NCBI GenBank assembly: GCA_023453025.1
Contig: JAEXUD010000014.1
Span: forward strand, 30,916 to 94,915
Direction: 5' to 3'
From: Bacillota bacterium
GTDB lineage: Bacteria > Bacillota > Clostridia > Tissierellales > Sedimentibacteraceae
Length of the DNA stretch: 64,000 nt
Made by a program: the position numbers and the translations under genes. The notes beneath the pieces are model-generated. The model searched no databases and was not told where the DNA came from. It saw nothing but the letters and a program-made list of their open reading frames with translations. Below are positions 15,938 through 24,771 of the stretch, in pieces (position 1 is the first letter of the stretch; each line of letters begins with the position of its first letter).

Positions 15938-16282
15938 TCTCCAACTATCTCTAACCGGACTTTCTTACGAAGAAACTTTTGCGCTAAACTATATATATAA
16001 TAGAACAAGCTGTAACAACTGATGTATTGAAGAATACAATGATAGCAATATAGGAAAGGTAAATGACGAAATCAACAGAAAGTATTTTGTTATCTGAAAA
16101 CCCTTGACGACCAAAATATAGTATATATATTCAAAATGAGGTCATGGATTTTTGGGTTTTTCTTCATAAAGTGCATCTCCATTTCATAACAGCTAAATAT
16201 TCGTTGAGATAATCACATTCTTTAAATGTAAACATATACATATCAAATGTATATAAATGCAGGTTTTAATTGAATAACAGGG
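15938..16282. other. Unassigned stretch between duplication edge and fmt remnant
   Basis: No intact gene. On the plus strand about 16020-16090 a short open run reads EEYNDSNIGKVNDEINRKY, and on the minus strand about 15940-15985 one reads LRKKVRLEIVGEL; both look like decayed coding sequence of unknown origin. It replaces the toxin half of what would be module copy 4, so it may be the footprint of an insertion or deletion. Confidence 0.35.
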
Positions 16283-16363
16283 AGCTAACCGTTTATTCGG
16301 CAGTTCCTTTTGTTAAGTTAATTATTAATGCAGCTAGAAAATATTGTCAAGCAATGAATTTTC
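16283..16363 (-). repeat. Module copy 4: toxin-less remnant directly behind fmt
   Basis: From 16283 the sequence matches the promoter half of the antisense RNA in copies 1-3. TTGACA is intact (16350-16345), but the -10 region has one extra base (TAATAAT instead of TATAAT). The toxin, its promoter and the antisense terminator are absent. Because it is joined to the intact fmt stop codon, this is the parental junction from which the scars in copies 1-3 derive. Confidence 0.7.
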
Positions 16364-17293
16364 TCAATTCAGCACTATGTGTTCCGGAAATTTATTTCCT
16401 CTCAGGTATGCGTCAATCTTCATTTTGTTTTTCCCGGGCATCTGGATTTCTTTTAATATTACGACTCCGTCAGCCGCTGCAACATATATGCCGTCGTTGC
16501 CGGCCTTTAGTATATATCCCGGTTCGTGATTTGTTTTTTCATTGGTATATTTTGATTCATACACTTTAACAGACTTGTCATCCATTGTAAAATATGCTGT
16601 AGGCCATGGAGACAGTCCCCTGATTAGGTCATGGATATTCTTTGCGCCTGAATTCCAGTTTATCCTTCGGTTTTCGTTATTAAACATAGGTGCGTAGTCA
16701 GAAATCGAATCGTCCTGTTTTTCAGGAACTATTTCGTTTCTTTCAAGACCGTCAAGTGTTTCAATTAAAAGCTTTGCACCTGTGTGCATTAAAATATCAT
16801 GGAGATTACCCACATTCATTTCCTCATCTATTTCAACCTCTGCCTTTAACAGCATATCTCCCGTATCAAGACCCACGTCCATTTTCATGGTTGTTACACC
16901 TGTCTTTGTTTCTCCGTTGATGATGGCCCAGTTTAACGGAGCAGCACCTCTTAATTTAGGCAGCAGGGAAGCATGAACATTGATACAGCCGTATTTTGGC
17001 AGCTCCAATATTTCCTTGTTTAATATTTGTCCGTAAGCAACAACTATTATTGCATCCGGATTGTATGATTTTAACACTTCAATATTTTCTTGTTTTTTGA
17101 TTTTATCCGGCTGAAAAACAGGCAGACCTAACTGTTCAGCAGCTTCCTTTATCTCTGACTTCTTGAGTTTCTTGCCTCTTCCTGAGGGCTTGTCGGGCTG
17201 GGTAACAACAAGCTGTATATTATGCCCCTTCTCGTGAAGCATCTTTAATGCTGGTACTGCAAACTCCGGTGTTCCCATAAAAATTACGTTCAT
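16364..17293 (-). CDS. fmt: Methionyl-tRNA formyltransferase
   Basis: Formylates initiator Met-tRNA with 10-formyl-THF. The start at 17293 (MNVIFMGTPEFAVP) is standard, with AGGTGAT upstream; an ATG 15 nt earlier is unlikely. 309 aa. Motifs: GTPEFAVPAL, the catalytic region INVHASLLPKLRGAAP (Asn, His) and the following GVTTMKMD with the active Asp region; C-terminal OB-fold anticodon domain. Normally adjacent to def, but here separated from it by the nitrogenase-like operon, and from rsmB by the toxin-antitoxin stretch. Confidence 0.96.
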   Translation of the reverse strand: MNVIFMGTPEFAVPALKMLHEKGHNIQLVVTQPDKPSGRGKKLKKSEIKEAAEQLGLPVFQPDKIKKQENIEVLKSYNPDAIIVVAYGQILNKEILELPKYGCINVHASLLPKLRGAAPLNWAIINGETKTGVTTMKMDVGLDTGDMLLKAEVEIDEEMNVGNLHDILMHTGAKLLIETLDGLERNEIVPEKQDDSISDYAPMFNNENRRINWNSGAKNIHDLIRGLSPWPTAYFTMDDKSVKVYESKYTNEKTNHEPGYILKAGNDGIYVAAADGVVILKEIQMPGKNKMKIDAYLRGNKFPEHIVLN

Positions 17294-17362
17294 ATCATCA
17301 CCTGGCATCCATTTTATTTAATATATCTTAATAAAAATCTACCACATTAAATGAAAAAAATC

Positions 17363-17390
17363 AAATAAACAATTAAACATTTGTTTATTT
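17363..17390 (-). terminator. Terminator of the nitrogenase-like operon
   Basis: AAATAAACAA (17363-17372) pairs with TTGTTTATTT (17381-17390), 8-nt loop; on the minus strand GATTTTTTTC follows. It lies 5 nt behind the last gene of the operon. Confidence 0.7.
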
Positions 17391-17394
17391 AAGC

Positions 17395-18630
17395 TTAATC
17401 TATGCTGCTCACAGCCTCATTAATCCATAATTCCGCAAGGTTAATTGCACCTCGAAAGCCTACAAAAGGCGGAACATATGGATTTATCCTCCATTTTTCA
17501 TCCGGGTTGGAAATTTGAAGCATCCTACTGCGCCCTGCCCATTCTAATACCTCTGCATTTGCCATAAGTATACCTTCTTTTTGTTCTGATATCTTTTGCA
17601 TTAATTGTTCTTCAGTAAAATAAGGAAGCTCTTGGCTGGACATTTCGGGATTATCGCACCAGCATGTACCCTTAGGCAGATCAAGCTCGCCGCACCCGAA
17701 TCCAAGAATACCATTTACAACATCAGCGTGAGCTCCCATAGAAAGCTGTACTTCCTCCGGATGATCACTAACAAGATGGCGGAATGTAGGTTTAACAGGT
17801 GAAATCAGTCGTGAAGCTTCTTCACGCCGGCTGCTGATAAAGTAAGCATCCGGCATTATATCCAGTATCCTTGCAATATTCTCTATCCATTGCACGGTTC
17901 CATCTATGCCATAAGGCCGGCCTGTAAAATACTTAGTTTCAAATTTTTTTTGCAGCAGCTTTGCCGCCGGCTCCCCCTCCCGGCGCAGCACCAGATTGAT
18001 ATGCGCACCTCCCATTTTTTCAATAATATCAACAGAAGTGTCTGATGTCATTATGCACAGAGGTTTCATGTTAAATGCTCCCTCCATGATTCGCACTATT
18101 TCATTTGCATCAGCATGAAAATTGAAAAGGTCAGCACATGAACCTATCAGGTTAAATGTCGGTTCGGGTGTTTTGTCTGTTTCAGCAGGAAGAGTTCCGG
18201 CAAGAAGCAGCAGAGCTTCCTGTATTCCCCTGTGCTGTGTTACGTCGAACCCTCCATAGCCAAAGGGAATCAGGCGTATATCCGGATATAACGGCTGCAG
18301 TTCCTCACAGATGGCAGGAAGGTCTGTTCCTATTATCTGAGGAACGGAAGACGGAATCAGGAAAATAACCTTTGCGGAAGTATTTTTTGTTACATAGTCA
18401 ATTGTTTTGCGTATGCGTTCTATTCCTCCCAGCGCTATATCTGTTTCATCAATATGAGTAGAATACAGTCCGCATGCCTTAGGTACACCGGCTCGGTTAA
18501 GAAAGGCTCTGGCATAGAGCATATGCCCCATGCATCCATATTCAACGAGAGCGGCATCCCTGACGGATGCCAGAGTCCATAGAATCCCCATACGCCCTGA
18601 GGGCATTGGTTTAAATTTATGCAATCCCAT
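17395..18630 (-). CDS. Nitrogenase component 1-like protein, NifK-side subunit
   Basis: Start at 18630 chosen (GGAAGG upstream, 14-nt overlap with the preceding gene); a longer frame begins at 18669. 411 aa. Family signs: a first Cys in VEYGCMGHMLY (Cys33 counted from 18630), a second in KACGLYSTHIDETDIALGG (Cys53), and the downstream motif SSVPQIIGTDL. In nitrogenase-type subunits the third motif normally carries Cys (xCVPxxIG); here it is Ser. With only two of three Fe-S ligands it may share a cluster asymmetrically with its partner, as is known for some DPOR/COR-like enzymes. No cofactor-ligand pattern typical of FeMo-co is visible. Probable partner of the next two genes upstream. Confidence 0.8.
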   Translation of the reverse strand: MGLHKFKPMPSGRMGILWTLASVRDAALVEYGCMGHMLYARAFLNRAGVPKACGLYSTHIDETDIALGGIERIRKTIDYVTKNTSAKVIFLIPSSVPQIIGTDLPAICEELQPLYPDIRLIPFGYGGFDVTQHRGIQEALLLLAGTLPAETDKTPEPTFNLIGSCADLFNFHADANEIVRIMEGAFNMKPLCIMTSDTSVDIIEKMGGAHINLVLRREGEPAAKLLQKKFETKYFTGRPYGIDGTVQWIENIARILDIMPDAYFISSRREEASRLISPVKPTFRHLVSDHPEEVQLSMGAHADVVNGILGFGCGELDLPKGTCWCDNPEMSSQELPYFTEEQLMQKISEQKEGILMANAEVLEWAGRSRMLQISNPDEKWRINPYVPPFVGFRGAINLAELWINEAVSSID

Positions 18631-19921
18631 TTTCCAGACCTTCCTTTTCTGATAATTTACGATTGTCAAATATTTGAAGTATGTTATTCAGCAAATAGCT
18701 TGTGCGTTCGTATCCTATCTGCCCATATAAATTATGGATATCTAAAACATGAGTAAAATCAAGCTTCTCTTCTGACAAATATCCAAAGTAGATATCCGGC
18801 GACAGCCTTTCTATAACAGTTATATCCGAATTGTTATTTACCATATGGCACACAGGAGGATTGCAGCCTTTTGATGTCAGCTCTTTTATATATATTTTGT
18901 CATCCGGGTATACTTCCTCCATATGGAGAAGCAGCGGCTCCATACCCAGTCCGGCAAGATAGGAAGCAAATGGCACAACCATTGCAGGTCCTATAAATGC
19001 AGAAACAAACTTAAGACCCGTCAGTTTCTTTTTCGCTTTTTCCTGCATATATAAAGTATACTGCCTGTCTTTCTCAAATTCATTTCCACATTCAACACCC
19101 AGCTTTTCCTCAATCTCTCCATAGGCCCTGTCAATTTCGGATACATCGTATATATTATGCAGGCTGATGTATGGAATGCTGAATTTTTGTTCCATCATTA
19201 CAGCCAGAGGCTGTGTATAGGGCGATACAACAATATTTGCGGCAGCATCTGCCCCATAAATAAATTCATCCAGTGAAGAGTCTAGTGCGAGAAATCGCAG
19301 GGAAAATCCTTTTTGCTTCAATAAAGAAAAAATTGCGGGCATAGATACATGTTCTTCCTCCGGAGAACGCCCCAGTACATTTACAGTGTTTAAGGAGGTC
19401 TCTCTTTTTCCCATGAGGTTTCCAAGAGCCAGCAGTGTTTTCCACGAGCCTGAAGGATAGCTGTTACACTTGAAATGCCCCATCAGAACAAAGGTCAGGC
19501 GAGCTTTTATCTCCGGCTGCACTTCATATATGATACCTTCAATATCCTCCCCGATAAGCTCCGGTACACAGGTTACAATAATTAAAACCGCTTTTGCTCC
19601 GGCCATATCCATTTTTTTGAGGGTATCGACTATACCATCCCTGCATCCAAATACCACTTCATGAGAATCCAACACATACATCCAGTGTAATTCGCCGTTT
19701 TTCCCAACTGCCTTTGGAATTACCATACGGCCGTAGGTAGCGCACTCAGGCGTTCCTATAACCAATGTTGATAGCCCCTTTATCTTTCTTGAAAAAGCCA
19801 ATGCCGTATGCATTGGACAGTGATTTCCCGGAAAAGAAGCAGGAGTCAAAAACTTAACACCGGAATTAGATTTTATTGCCGATAATTTTTTGAGATGTTT
19901 CAATTCATTCAATTCATTCAT
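18617..19921 (-). CDS. Nitrogenase component 1-like protein, NifD-side subunit
   Basis: 434 aa. Three cysteines at the positions of the P-cluster ligands: Cys35 (GNHCPMHTA), Cys60 (GTPECATYG) and Cys118 (VTCVPELIGEDIEG). The spacing 35/60/118 resembles 62/88/154 of NifD. Further motifs: the GSWKTLLALGNLMGKR segment and a final GYERTSYLLNNIL helix as in oxidoreductase/nitrogenase component 1 proteins. The Cys and His that bind FeMo-co in NifD are not recognisable. It overlaps the NifH-like gene by 8 nt and the next gene by 14 nt, indicating stoichiometric coupled translation. Expected role: catalytic half of a two-component reductase on an unknown substrate. Confidence 0.85.
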   Translation of the reverse strand: MNELNELKHLKKLSAIKSNSGVKFLTPASFPGNHCPMHTALAFSRKIKGLSTLVIGTPECATYGRMVIPKAVGKNGELHWMYVLDSHEVVFGCRDGIVDTLKKMDMAGAKAVLIIVTCVPELIGEDIEGIIYEVQPEIKARLTFVLMGHFKCNSYPSGSWKTLLALGNLMGKRETSLNTVNVLGRSPEEEHVSMPAIFSLLKQKGFSLRFLALDSSLDEFIYGADAAANIVVSPYTQPLAVMMEQKFSIPYISLHNIYDVSEIDRAYGEIEEKLGVECGNEFEKDRQYTLYMQEKAKKKLTGLKFVSAFIGPAMVVPFASYLAGLGMEPLLLHMEEVYPDDKIYIKELTSKGCNPPVCHMVNNNSDITVIERLSPDIYFGYLSEEKLDFTHVLDIHNLYGQIGYERTSYLLNNILQIFDNRKLSEKEGLENGIA

Positions 19922-20672
19922 TGTTCTTATCTCCCTCTAACAAAAGCTTTGCAAGAGATGTGTAATGAACAGCCATTTCGGAGCCGGGAAACGCTTCTAC
20001 AACTGTCTTGCCATCTGCTTCCGCTTGCTGAACAAGAGCATGGCGGGGCAGACGATAAATTATTTCTGTTTCGATTTCTGCAGCTGCCTTGTCCACCAGC
20101 TCATTTTCGTTTTCTATATTTTTAGCGTTGAGAATAAGCCCTCTCAGAGATGCGTAGCCTCTTTTGCCGAAGCTTTTGACCGCATGAGAGATGTTGGCTG
20201 CCGCATACAGAGACATCATTTCCCCGGAAGTTACTATAAATACTTCATCTGCATATCCTCCTCTTATGGGCATGGCAAAACCTCCGCATACCACGTCACC
20301 CAATACGTCATAAAGCACAACATCCGGTTTATAGACTTCAAAGGCATCTAATTCTTCCAGTTTTTCAAAAGCCGTAATGATTCCCCTGCCGGCACAGCCT
20401 ACTCCCGGAACCGGTCCTCCTGATTCTACGCATAAAACTCCGGTGGTACTTTTTACTACAAGAGCATTTAAATCTGCATCTCCTTTTTCCCTCAGGGTAT
20501 CCAGCACAGTAGGGATATTTTTGCCTCCTGTAAGGTTGCGTGTGGAATCAGCTTTGGGGTCGCATCCGATCTGCATTACAGTAAGCCCCATGGCTGCCAT
20601 AGCTGCTGATATATTTGATACGGTAGTAGATTTACCGATACCGCCTTTACCATAGACTGCAATTTTCTTCAT
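19914..20672 (-). CDS. NifH/BchL/CfbC-like ATP-dependent reductase component
   Basis: 252 aa. P-loop GKGGIGKST (9-17), switch regions DPKADST and DVLGDVVCGGFAMPIR, and both [4Fe-4S] ligands of the homodimer: Cys93 in GVGCAGRGI and Cys129. Arg97 matches the ADP-ribosylated Arg of NifH. So the protein should hydrolyse ATP and pass low-potential electrons to the NifDK-like pair. It overlaps the upstream transporter ATPase gene by 26 nt, tying transport and reduction into one operon. nifB, nifE and nifN are not nearby, so nitrogen fixation is not implied. Confidence 0.92.
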   Translation of the reverse strand: MKKIAVYGKGGIGKSTTVSNISAAMAAMGLTVMQIGCDPKADSTRNLTGGKNIPTVLDTLREKGDADLNALVVKSTTGVLCVESGGPVPGVGCAGRGIITAFEKLEELDAFEVYKPDVVLYDVLGDVVCGGFAMPIRGGYADEVFIVTSGEMMSLYAAANISHAVKSFGKRGYASLRGLILNAKNIENENELVDKAAAEIETEIIYRLPRHALVQQAEADGKTVVEAFPGSEMAVHYTSLAKLLLEGDKNNE

Positions 20673-21486
20673 TTACACACCCTCCGCATTCATTATCGCT
20701 TATTTTTATAAGGTCGTAAAAAATACAGGCAGGACAGCCTGTACGAGGTTCCTTTACAATTTCTGCATCAATATTAAATGTTTCTTTCAGAACCTGAGGT
20801 ATCATAACTTGCTGGGGAGTGCCGTGGCTGATAATATTTCCGCACCGGATTGCTATCATATAATCGGCAAATCTGGAGGCCATATTCAAATCATGAAGAA
20901 CCATGACTATTGTACACCCCTGCTCTCTGTTAAGCCTGTATAAAAGCTCCAGCACCTCCAGCTGATAAGACATATCCAGATACGTGGTGGGTTCATCCAA
21001 TAAAATCAAATCCGTCTGCTGAGCCAATGCCATAGCAATCCAGACTCTCTGCCGCTGTCCTCCGGAAAGATTATCCACTGCTTTTGTTTCGTGTTCAGTA
21101 AGCTTTGTAACCTCTAATGCCCATTGAATAATTTTTTTATCTTCAGCCCTTAATTTCCCGAACCCTTTTTGGTGGGGGAATCTTCCATAGGCTATCAGCT
21201 CTCCCACGGTGAGACCTGCAGGAGCTTGAGGCGATTGAGGGAGTATAGCCATTTTCTGTGCAATTTCTTTTGTTGATAAGCATTGTATATCCTCTCCGTT
21301 TAAATACACCGCACCCCCTTTTGGTTTGAGTATACGTCCTACAGCTTTCAGGACAGTGGATTTGCCGCAGCCGTTAGAACCGATAATGGCAGTAATTCTT
21401 CCGCGGGGTATCTCAATATCCAGATTGTCCACCACAAGATTATCTTCATAAGCAACTGCCAGATTTTTTGTTGTAATGCTGTTCAT
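20647..21486 (-). CDS. FecE/BtuD-type ABC importer ATPase with Cys-rich C-terminal tail
   Basis: 279 aa. Walker A GSNGCGKST (about 36-44), Q-loop ILPQSPQ, signature LSGGQRQRVWIAMALAQ, Walker B LILLDEPTTYLD, H-loop VLHDLNMA: a standard siderophore/haem/corrinoid importer ATPase. The last ~30 residues are unusual: Cys251-x2-Cys254, Cys267-x2-Cys270 and Cys276, a pattern that could bind a metal or Fe-S cluster. The family usually ends near 255-260 residues. The tail is encoded where the gene overlaps the nifH-like start. Confidence 0.9.
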   Translation of the reverse strand: MNSITTKNLAVAYEDNLVVDNLDIEIPRGRITAIIGSNGCGKSTVLKAVGRILKPKGGAVYLNGEDIQCLSTKEIAQKMAILPQSPQAPAGLTVGELIAYGRFPHQKGFGKLRAEDKKIIQWALEVTKLTEHETKAVDNLSGGQRQRVWIAMALAQQTDLILLDEPTTYLDMSYQLEVLELLYRLNREQGCTIVMVLHDLNMASRFADYMIAIRCGNIISHGTPQQVMIPQVLKETFNIDAEIVKEPRTGCPACIFYDLIKISDNECGGCVNEENCSLW

Positions 21487-21501
21487 AGTTTGTCTCCTTT
21501 A

Positions 21502-22551
21502 TTATTTGCTTTTTGCCAGAAGGTATAGAAAATAAGGCGCTCCTATAATTGCCACCATAATACCTGCAGGAATCTCTGAAGGCTGCACAATTACTCTGGC
21601 TATTGTATCGGCTGCAGAAACCAGTACTGCTCCAACCATTGCGCAGACAGGCAGCAGGACTCTATGTCCGGGTCCCACCAGTTTTCTTGCAAGATGTGGA
21701 GAAATCAACCCTACAAAGCTGATACTGCCGCTTACGGCTACACAGGATGCAGCTAAAGCAGCTGCAGCTCCGAGAAGCCTGCGGCGTTCTTTTTCCACCG
21801 ATACCCCCAGCCCATATGCAATATCGTCTCCTAATGTCAATACATCAAGAATTCGGAATTTCATCATTACATAGGGGATTAAAATCAAAAGCCAAGGCAG
21901 CAGAGCCATTACAAATTTCCAGTTGGAACCCCATATGCTTCCTGCCTGCCATGCTGCCACAAAATCAAACTGAGTTTCATCCAGTTTTATTATCAACACA
22001 ATAGTTAAAGCCGAAATACCTGCCTGCACAGCTATTCCCGTAAGAATCAGGCGCATAGGAGCAATACCTTCACCTTTTTTGAAAGCTATGGCATAAATGA
22101 TTATTGACGTGATTCCTGCTCCGATAAATGCAAGAAAAGGCAGAGTGAATACCGATAAAAAGGATTTTGCTCCGAAAAACAGTGCATACAGGATTACCAT
22201 CATTCCTGCTCCTGAATTAATGCCAAGCAATCCCGGATCCGCCAGCGCATTTCTGGAAATTCCCTGTATTATACATCCGGAAAGAGCCAGTCCTGCGCCA
22301 ATAAGCATGGATATGACAATTCTCGGCAGCCTGAAGTCAAACAAAATCAGATTTTCATTATGAGTGCCGCCCCCAAATAAGGTGCGAAGCGTATCAAAGG
22401 GAGTAAGCTTTGTATATCCTGTATTCATGCTTATAAAAAAAGACAATATTAATAAAATCCCGCAGCCCAGTAGAATTGCGGTATTACGGTAAGCAATTTT
22501 TCTTTTGCGCTCTTCATTTTTTTGATGCATTGCTGTCTGGTCATTATTCAT
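21502..22551 (-). CDS. FecCD/BtuC-family ABC permease (second)
   Basis: 349 aa with about ten membrane helices; after a charged N-terminus (~20 residues) come the family motifs DFRLPRI, GAGLALSGCIIQGISRNALADPGLLGINSGAG and FVGLISPHLARKLVG. It pairs with the first permease to form the translocation channel for a siderophore, haem or corrinoid type substrate. The ATG sits in TAATG with the stop of the preceding permease (1-nt overlap). Confidence 0.92.
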   Translation of the reverse strand: MNNDQTAMHQKNEERKRKIAYRNTAILLGCGILLILSFFISMNTGYTKLTPFDTLRTLFGGGTHNENLILFDFRLPRIVISMLIGAGLALSGCIIQGISRNALADPGLLGINSGAGMMVILYALFFGAKSFLSVFTLPFLAFIGAGITSIIIYAIAFKKGEGIAPMRLILTGIAVQAGISALTIVLIIKLDETQFDFVAAWQAGSIWGSNWKFVMALLPWLLILIPYVMMKFRILDVLTLGDDIAYGLGVSVEKERRRLLGAAAALAASCVAVSGSISFVGLISPHLARKLVGPGHRVLLPVCAMVGAVLVSAADTIARVIVQPSEIPAGIMVAIIGAPYFLYLLAKSK

Positions 22552-23594
22552 TACATTGCCCTCCTTTGCTTTCGTGCAAGATAAAGGAAGAATGGAACAC
22601 CCACAAGTGCAATCAACGCACCTAGTGGAGTTTCAAAGGGCGGATTGAGAGTTCTGGAGCCTAAATCTGCCAGCACAACCAGCATAGCTCCTAAGACTGC
22701 TGAAGAAGGTATTACCCAGCGGTAATCCACCCCCACAAGAAAGCGAGCAAAATGAGGTATTATCAATCCAACAAATCCGACGGCACCCACAACGGATACG
22801 GCTGCTCCCGCCAGAATAAGCACAATTATAGAGCACAGTGCATTTACTGCAGCCGTGTTCAGCCCAAGCCCCTTTGCAGTTTCCTCTCCAAGGCTTAACA
22901 GAGAAATCGAACGTGAGAGTGCTATGGCTCCCAAAAGAGCACCTGCAACCCACGGGAGCATGATGTGTATCTGTTCCCAGCTGGAACCTGCCACACCTCC
23001 TGCGGTCCAGAACATAACATTTTGTGCCACATCAAAATATATGGCAATTCCCTGACTGAGAGCCGCAAGCAGTGAGCTTACCGCTGCTCCTGCAAGAACC
23101 AGCCGCATGGGAGTGACCCCTCCTTTTCTGACAGATGCTGTACCGTTCACCAAGACTGCACCAAAAGCAGCCCCCGCAAAGGAAAACAGTATTATTTTTA
23201 TATATTTCATTCCCGGGAAAAAAGCGAAGCATATTGACAGCGCAAATCCTGCTCCTGCGTTAAGACCCATAAGCCCGGAATCTGCAAGAGGATTTCCGGT
23301 AGTTCCCTGCATAATAGCTCCGGATACCGCAAATGCCGCTCCTACCAAAGCGCTTGCAATGACACGCGGCAATCTCAAATCAATGATAATCAGATGACGG
23401 GTATCATCAGGGTTAAAATTAAAAAATGCCTCCCACACTGCACTTATGGGTATCTGTGCCGCTCCCCTTGTTATTGAAAAGGACATGAGCAGAAAAAGAA
23501 CCGCCGGTCCAATTAATATGATAATAAGAGCCGCCCAGATTCGGCTGTTGTATTTAGCTTGTATCGGTTGTACCGATACATTATGTTCATTCAT
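22551..23594 (-). CDS. FecCD/BtuC-family ABC permease (first)
   Basis: The start at 23594 (MNEHNVSVQP) has AAGGAGG upstream; the frame is open up to 23693 but without a better site. 347 aa, about ten helices. Motifs: DLRLPRVIASALVGAAF, GAIMQGTTGNPLADSGLMGLN, FVGLIIPHFARFLVG. Paralogue and partner of the next permease. A terminator-like hairpin lies in the 145-nt leader before it, so the permease and reductase genes may be made at lower level than the binding proteins. Confidence 0.92.
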   Translation of the reverse strand: MNEHNVSVQPIQAKYNSRIWAALIIILIGPAVLFLLMSFSITRGAAQIPISAVWEAFFNFNPDDTRHLIIIDLRLPRVIASALVGAAFAVSGAIMQGTTGNPLADSGLMGLNAGAGFALSICFAFFPGMKYIKIILFSFAGAAFGAVLVNGTASVRKGGVTPMRLVLAGAAVSSLLAALSQGIAIYFDVAQNVMFWTAGGVAGSSWEQIHIMLPWVAGALLGAIALSRSISLLSLGEETAKGLGLNTAAVNALCSIIVLILAGAAVSVVGAVGFVGLIIPHFARFLVGVDYRWVIPSSAVLGAMLVVLADLGSRTLNPPFETPLGALIALVGVPFFLYLARKQRRAM

Positions 23595-23678
23595 TAGATG
23601 ATTTGCCTCCTTGATACTGTCCCTGTATGCTGTCGATGAAAAACATAACTCAAAGCCGCAGTCATACAAAAAAAGTGC

Positions 23679-23722
23679 AAAAACCGTGCGCATACTATCC
23701 GAACAATCTGCGCCCGGTTTTT
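23679..23722 (-). terminator. Internal terminator/attenuator between binding protein and permease genes
   Basis: Minus-strand hairpin: AAAAACCGGGCGCA (23722-23709) pairs with TGCGCACGGTTTTT (23692-23679) with one mismatch and a 16-nt loop, followed by GCACTTTTTTTG. Strong intrinsic-terminator character inside the operon. Partial read-through would give more lipoprotein than permease. Confidence 0.65.
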
Positions 23723-23739
23723 AAATGTAGTTAACTGTT

Positions 23740-24735
23740 TTATTTTAAATATTCAAGAATCTGTTCTGAAGCAAGGCGTATTGCCAAGGGACTTCCCGTA
23801 TTCAGCGAAATGTCCAGATATCCTATATTTCCTTCTTTAACTGCTGTAATAGAATTCCATACGGAGGAAGATGACATATCCTCAACTTTTTGGCGGCAGA
23901 TTTCCTCATTATCCTGGAAAAAGATGTAGTCAGGATTCATTTCAGCCAATGCTTCAAGAGAAATTTCCGCCCATGATTCAGGATAATTTTCAGGCACATT
24001 CATTCCAAAACCATTTTGAGAATCATGGTAGTGCGAATATACCTTGTACCCGACGATTCCGAATTCACTTTTTGATGCAGGTCTGAGAAATACAAAAGTC
24101 TTATCGGAATATTTTTCTAATTCACTTCGTGTTTGAGAAATAATTTCCTTTGAACTTTCTATGTATTGTTCCGCCTTTTCCTCACGGCCTAACATCTGTG
24201 CGTAGTCCATAAGTGTTTCGTCCCATTGACCATAATTCTTCTTGAATACAACAGGAGCAATTTTTTCAAGACTTTCACGCATATCATCATGTATTCCTAC
24301 TCCGGCTATAATCAAATCCGGCTGAAGCTCAAGAATTTTTTCCGGATTAGGTGCTGCAGCCATACCTACATCAATAATGGTGCTTAATTGCTCATATTGG
24401 TTAAGTGTCTTAAATTGCTGAGCAATGGATAAGGATGCCACACCTGCCGGAACAACATCAAGAGCAAGCAAGTACTCAGTATATCCAAAATGCAATACAA
24501 CAATGCGCTGAGGTTCTCTTTCAATTACAACCTCCTTGCCTAATCCGTCAACATATGTTCTTGGCCATACTGATTCCGAATCGGCTTCCGTGTTTATATT
24601 CTGCATTTCTGTTTCTGCAGATTGAGAAATGTTATCCCCTTTGGCTGTATTGCCCGCTTCAGGCGCCTTGGTGCATCCTGCCGATATACTTGCAATAAGG
24701 GCAAGAGAGATAGTGAATTTCATAAATTTTTTCAT
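23740..24735 (-). CDS. FecB/BtuF-type substrate-binding lipoprotein (second)
   Basis: 331 aa. The signal peptide ends in lipobox ISAGC (Cys20). After an acidic linker comes a Peripla_BP_2 fold (two lobes joined by a long helix): WPRTYVDGLGKEVVIE, REPQRIVVLHFGYTEYLLAL, and LQPDLIIAG. It captures an iron-siderophore, haem or corrinoid type ligand and presents it to the permease pair. It is a paralogue of the preceding gene, which shares the linker and the WPRTYVD start of the mature domain; two receptors for one transporter suggest two ligand forms. Confidence 0.9.
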   Translation of the reverse strand: MKKFMKFTISLALIASISAGCTKAPEAGNTAKGDNISQSAETEMQNINTEADSESVWPRTYVDGLGKEVVIEREPQRIVVLHFGYTEYLLALDVVPAGVASLSIAQQFKTLNQYEQLSTIIDVGMAAAPNPEKILELQPDLIIAGVGIHDDMRESLEKIAPVVFKKNYGQWDETLMDYAQMLGREEKAEQYIESSKEIISQTRSELEKYSDKTFVFLRPASKSEFGIVGYKVYSHYHDSQNGFGMNVPENYPESWAEISLEALAEMNPDYIFFQDNEEICRQKVEDMSSSSVWNSITAVKEGNIGYLDISLNTGSPLAIRLASEQILEYLK

Positions 24736-24771
24736 AGGTTAGTTCCTTTCGATTAATTGTTTATGAACAAT

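Noticed and set aside
17395..20672. A nitrogen-fixation (nif) locus
   Set aside because: nifB, nifE, nifN and molybdate transport genes are absent, the FeMo-co ligands are not recognisable, and one subunit lacks a P-cluster Cys. It is a nitrogenase-like reductase of another group.
22633..23232. Minus-strand frames inside the first permease gene
   Set aside because: They are out-of-frame shadows of a well-supported FecCD permease.
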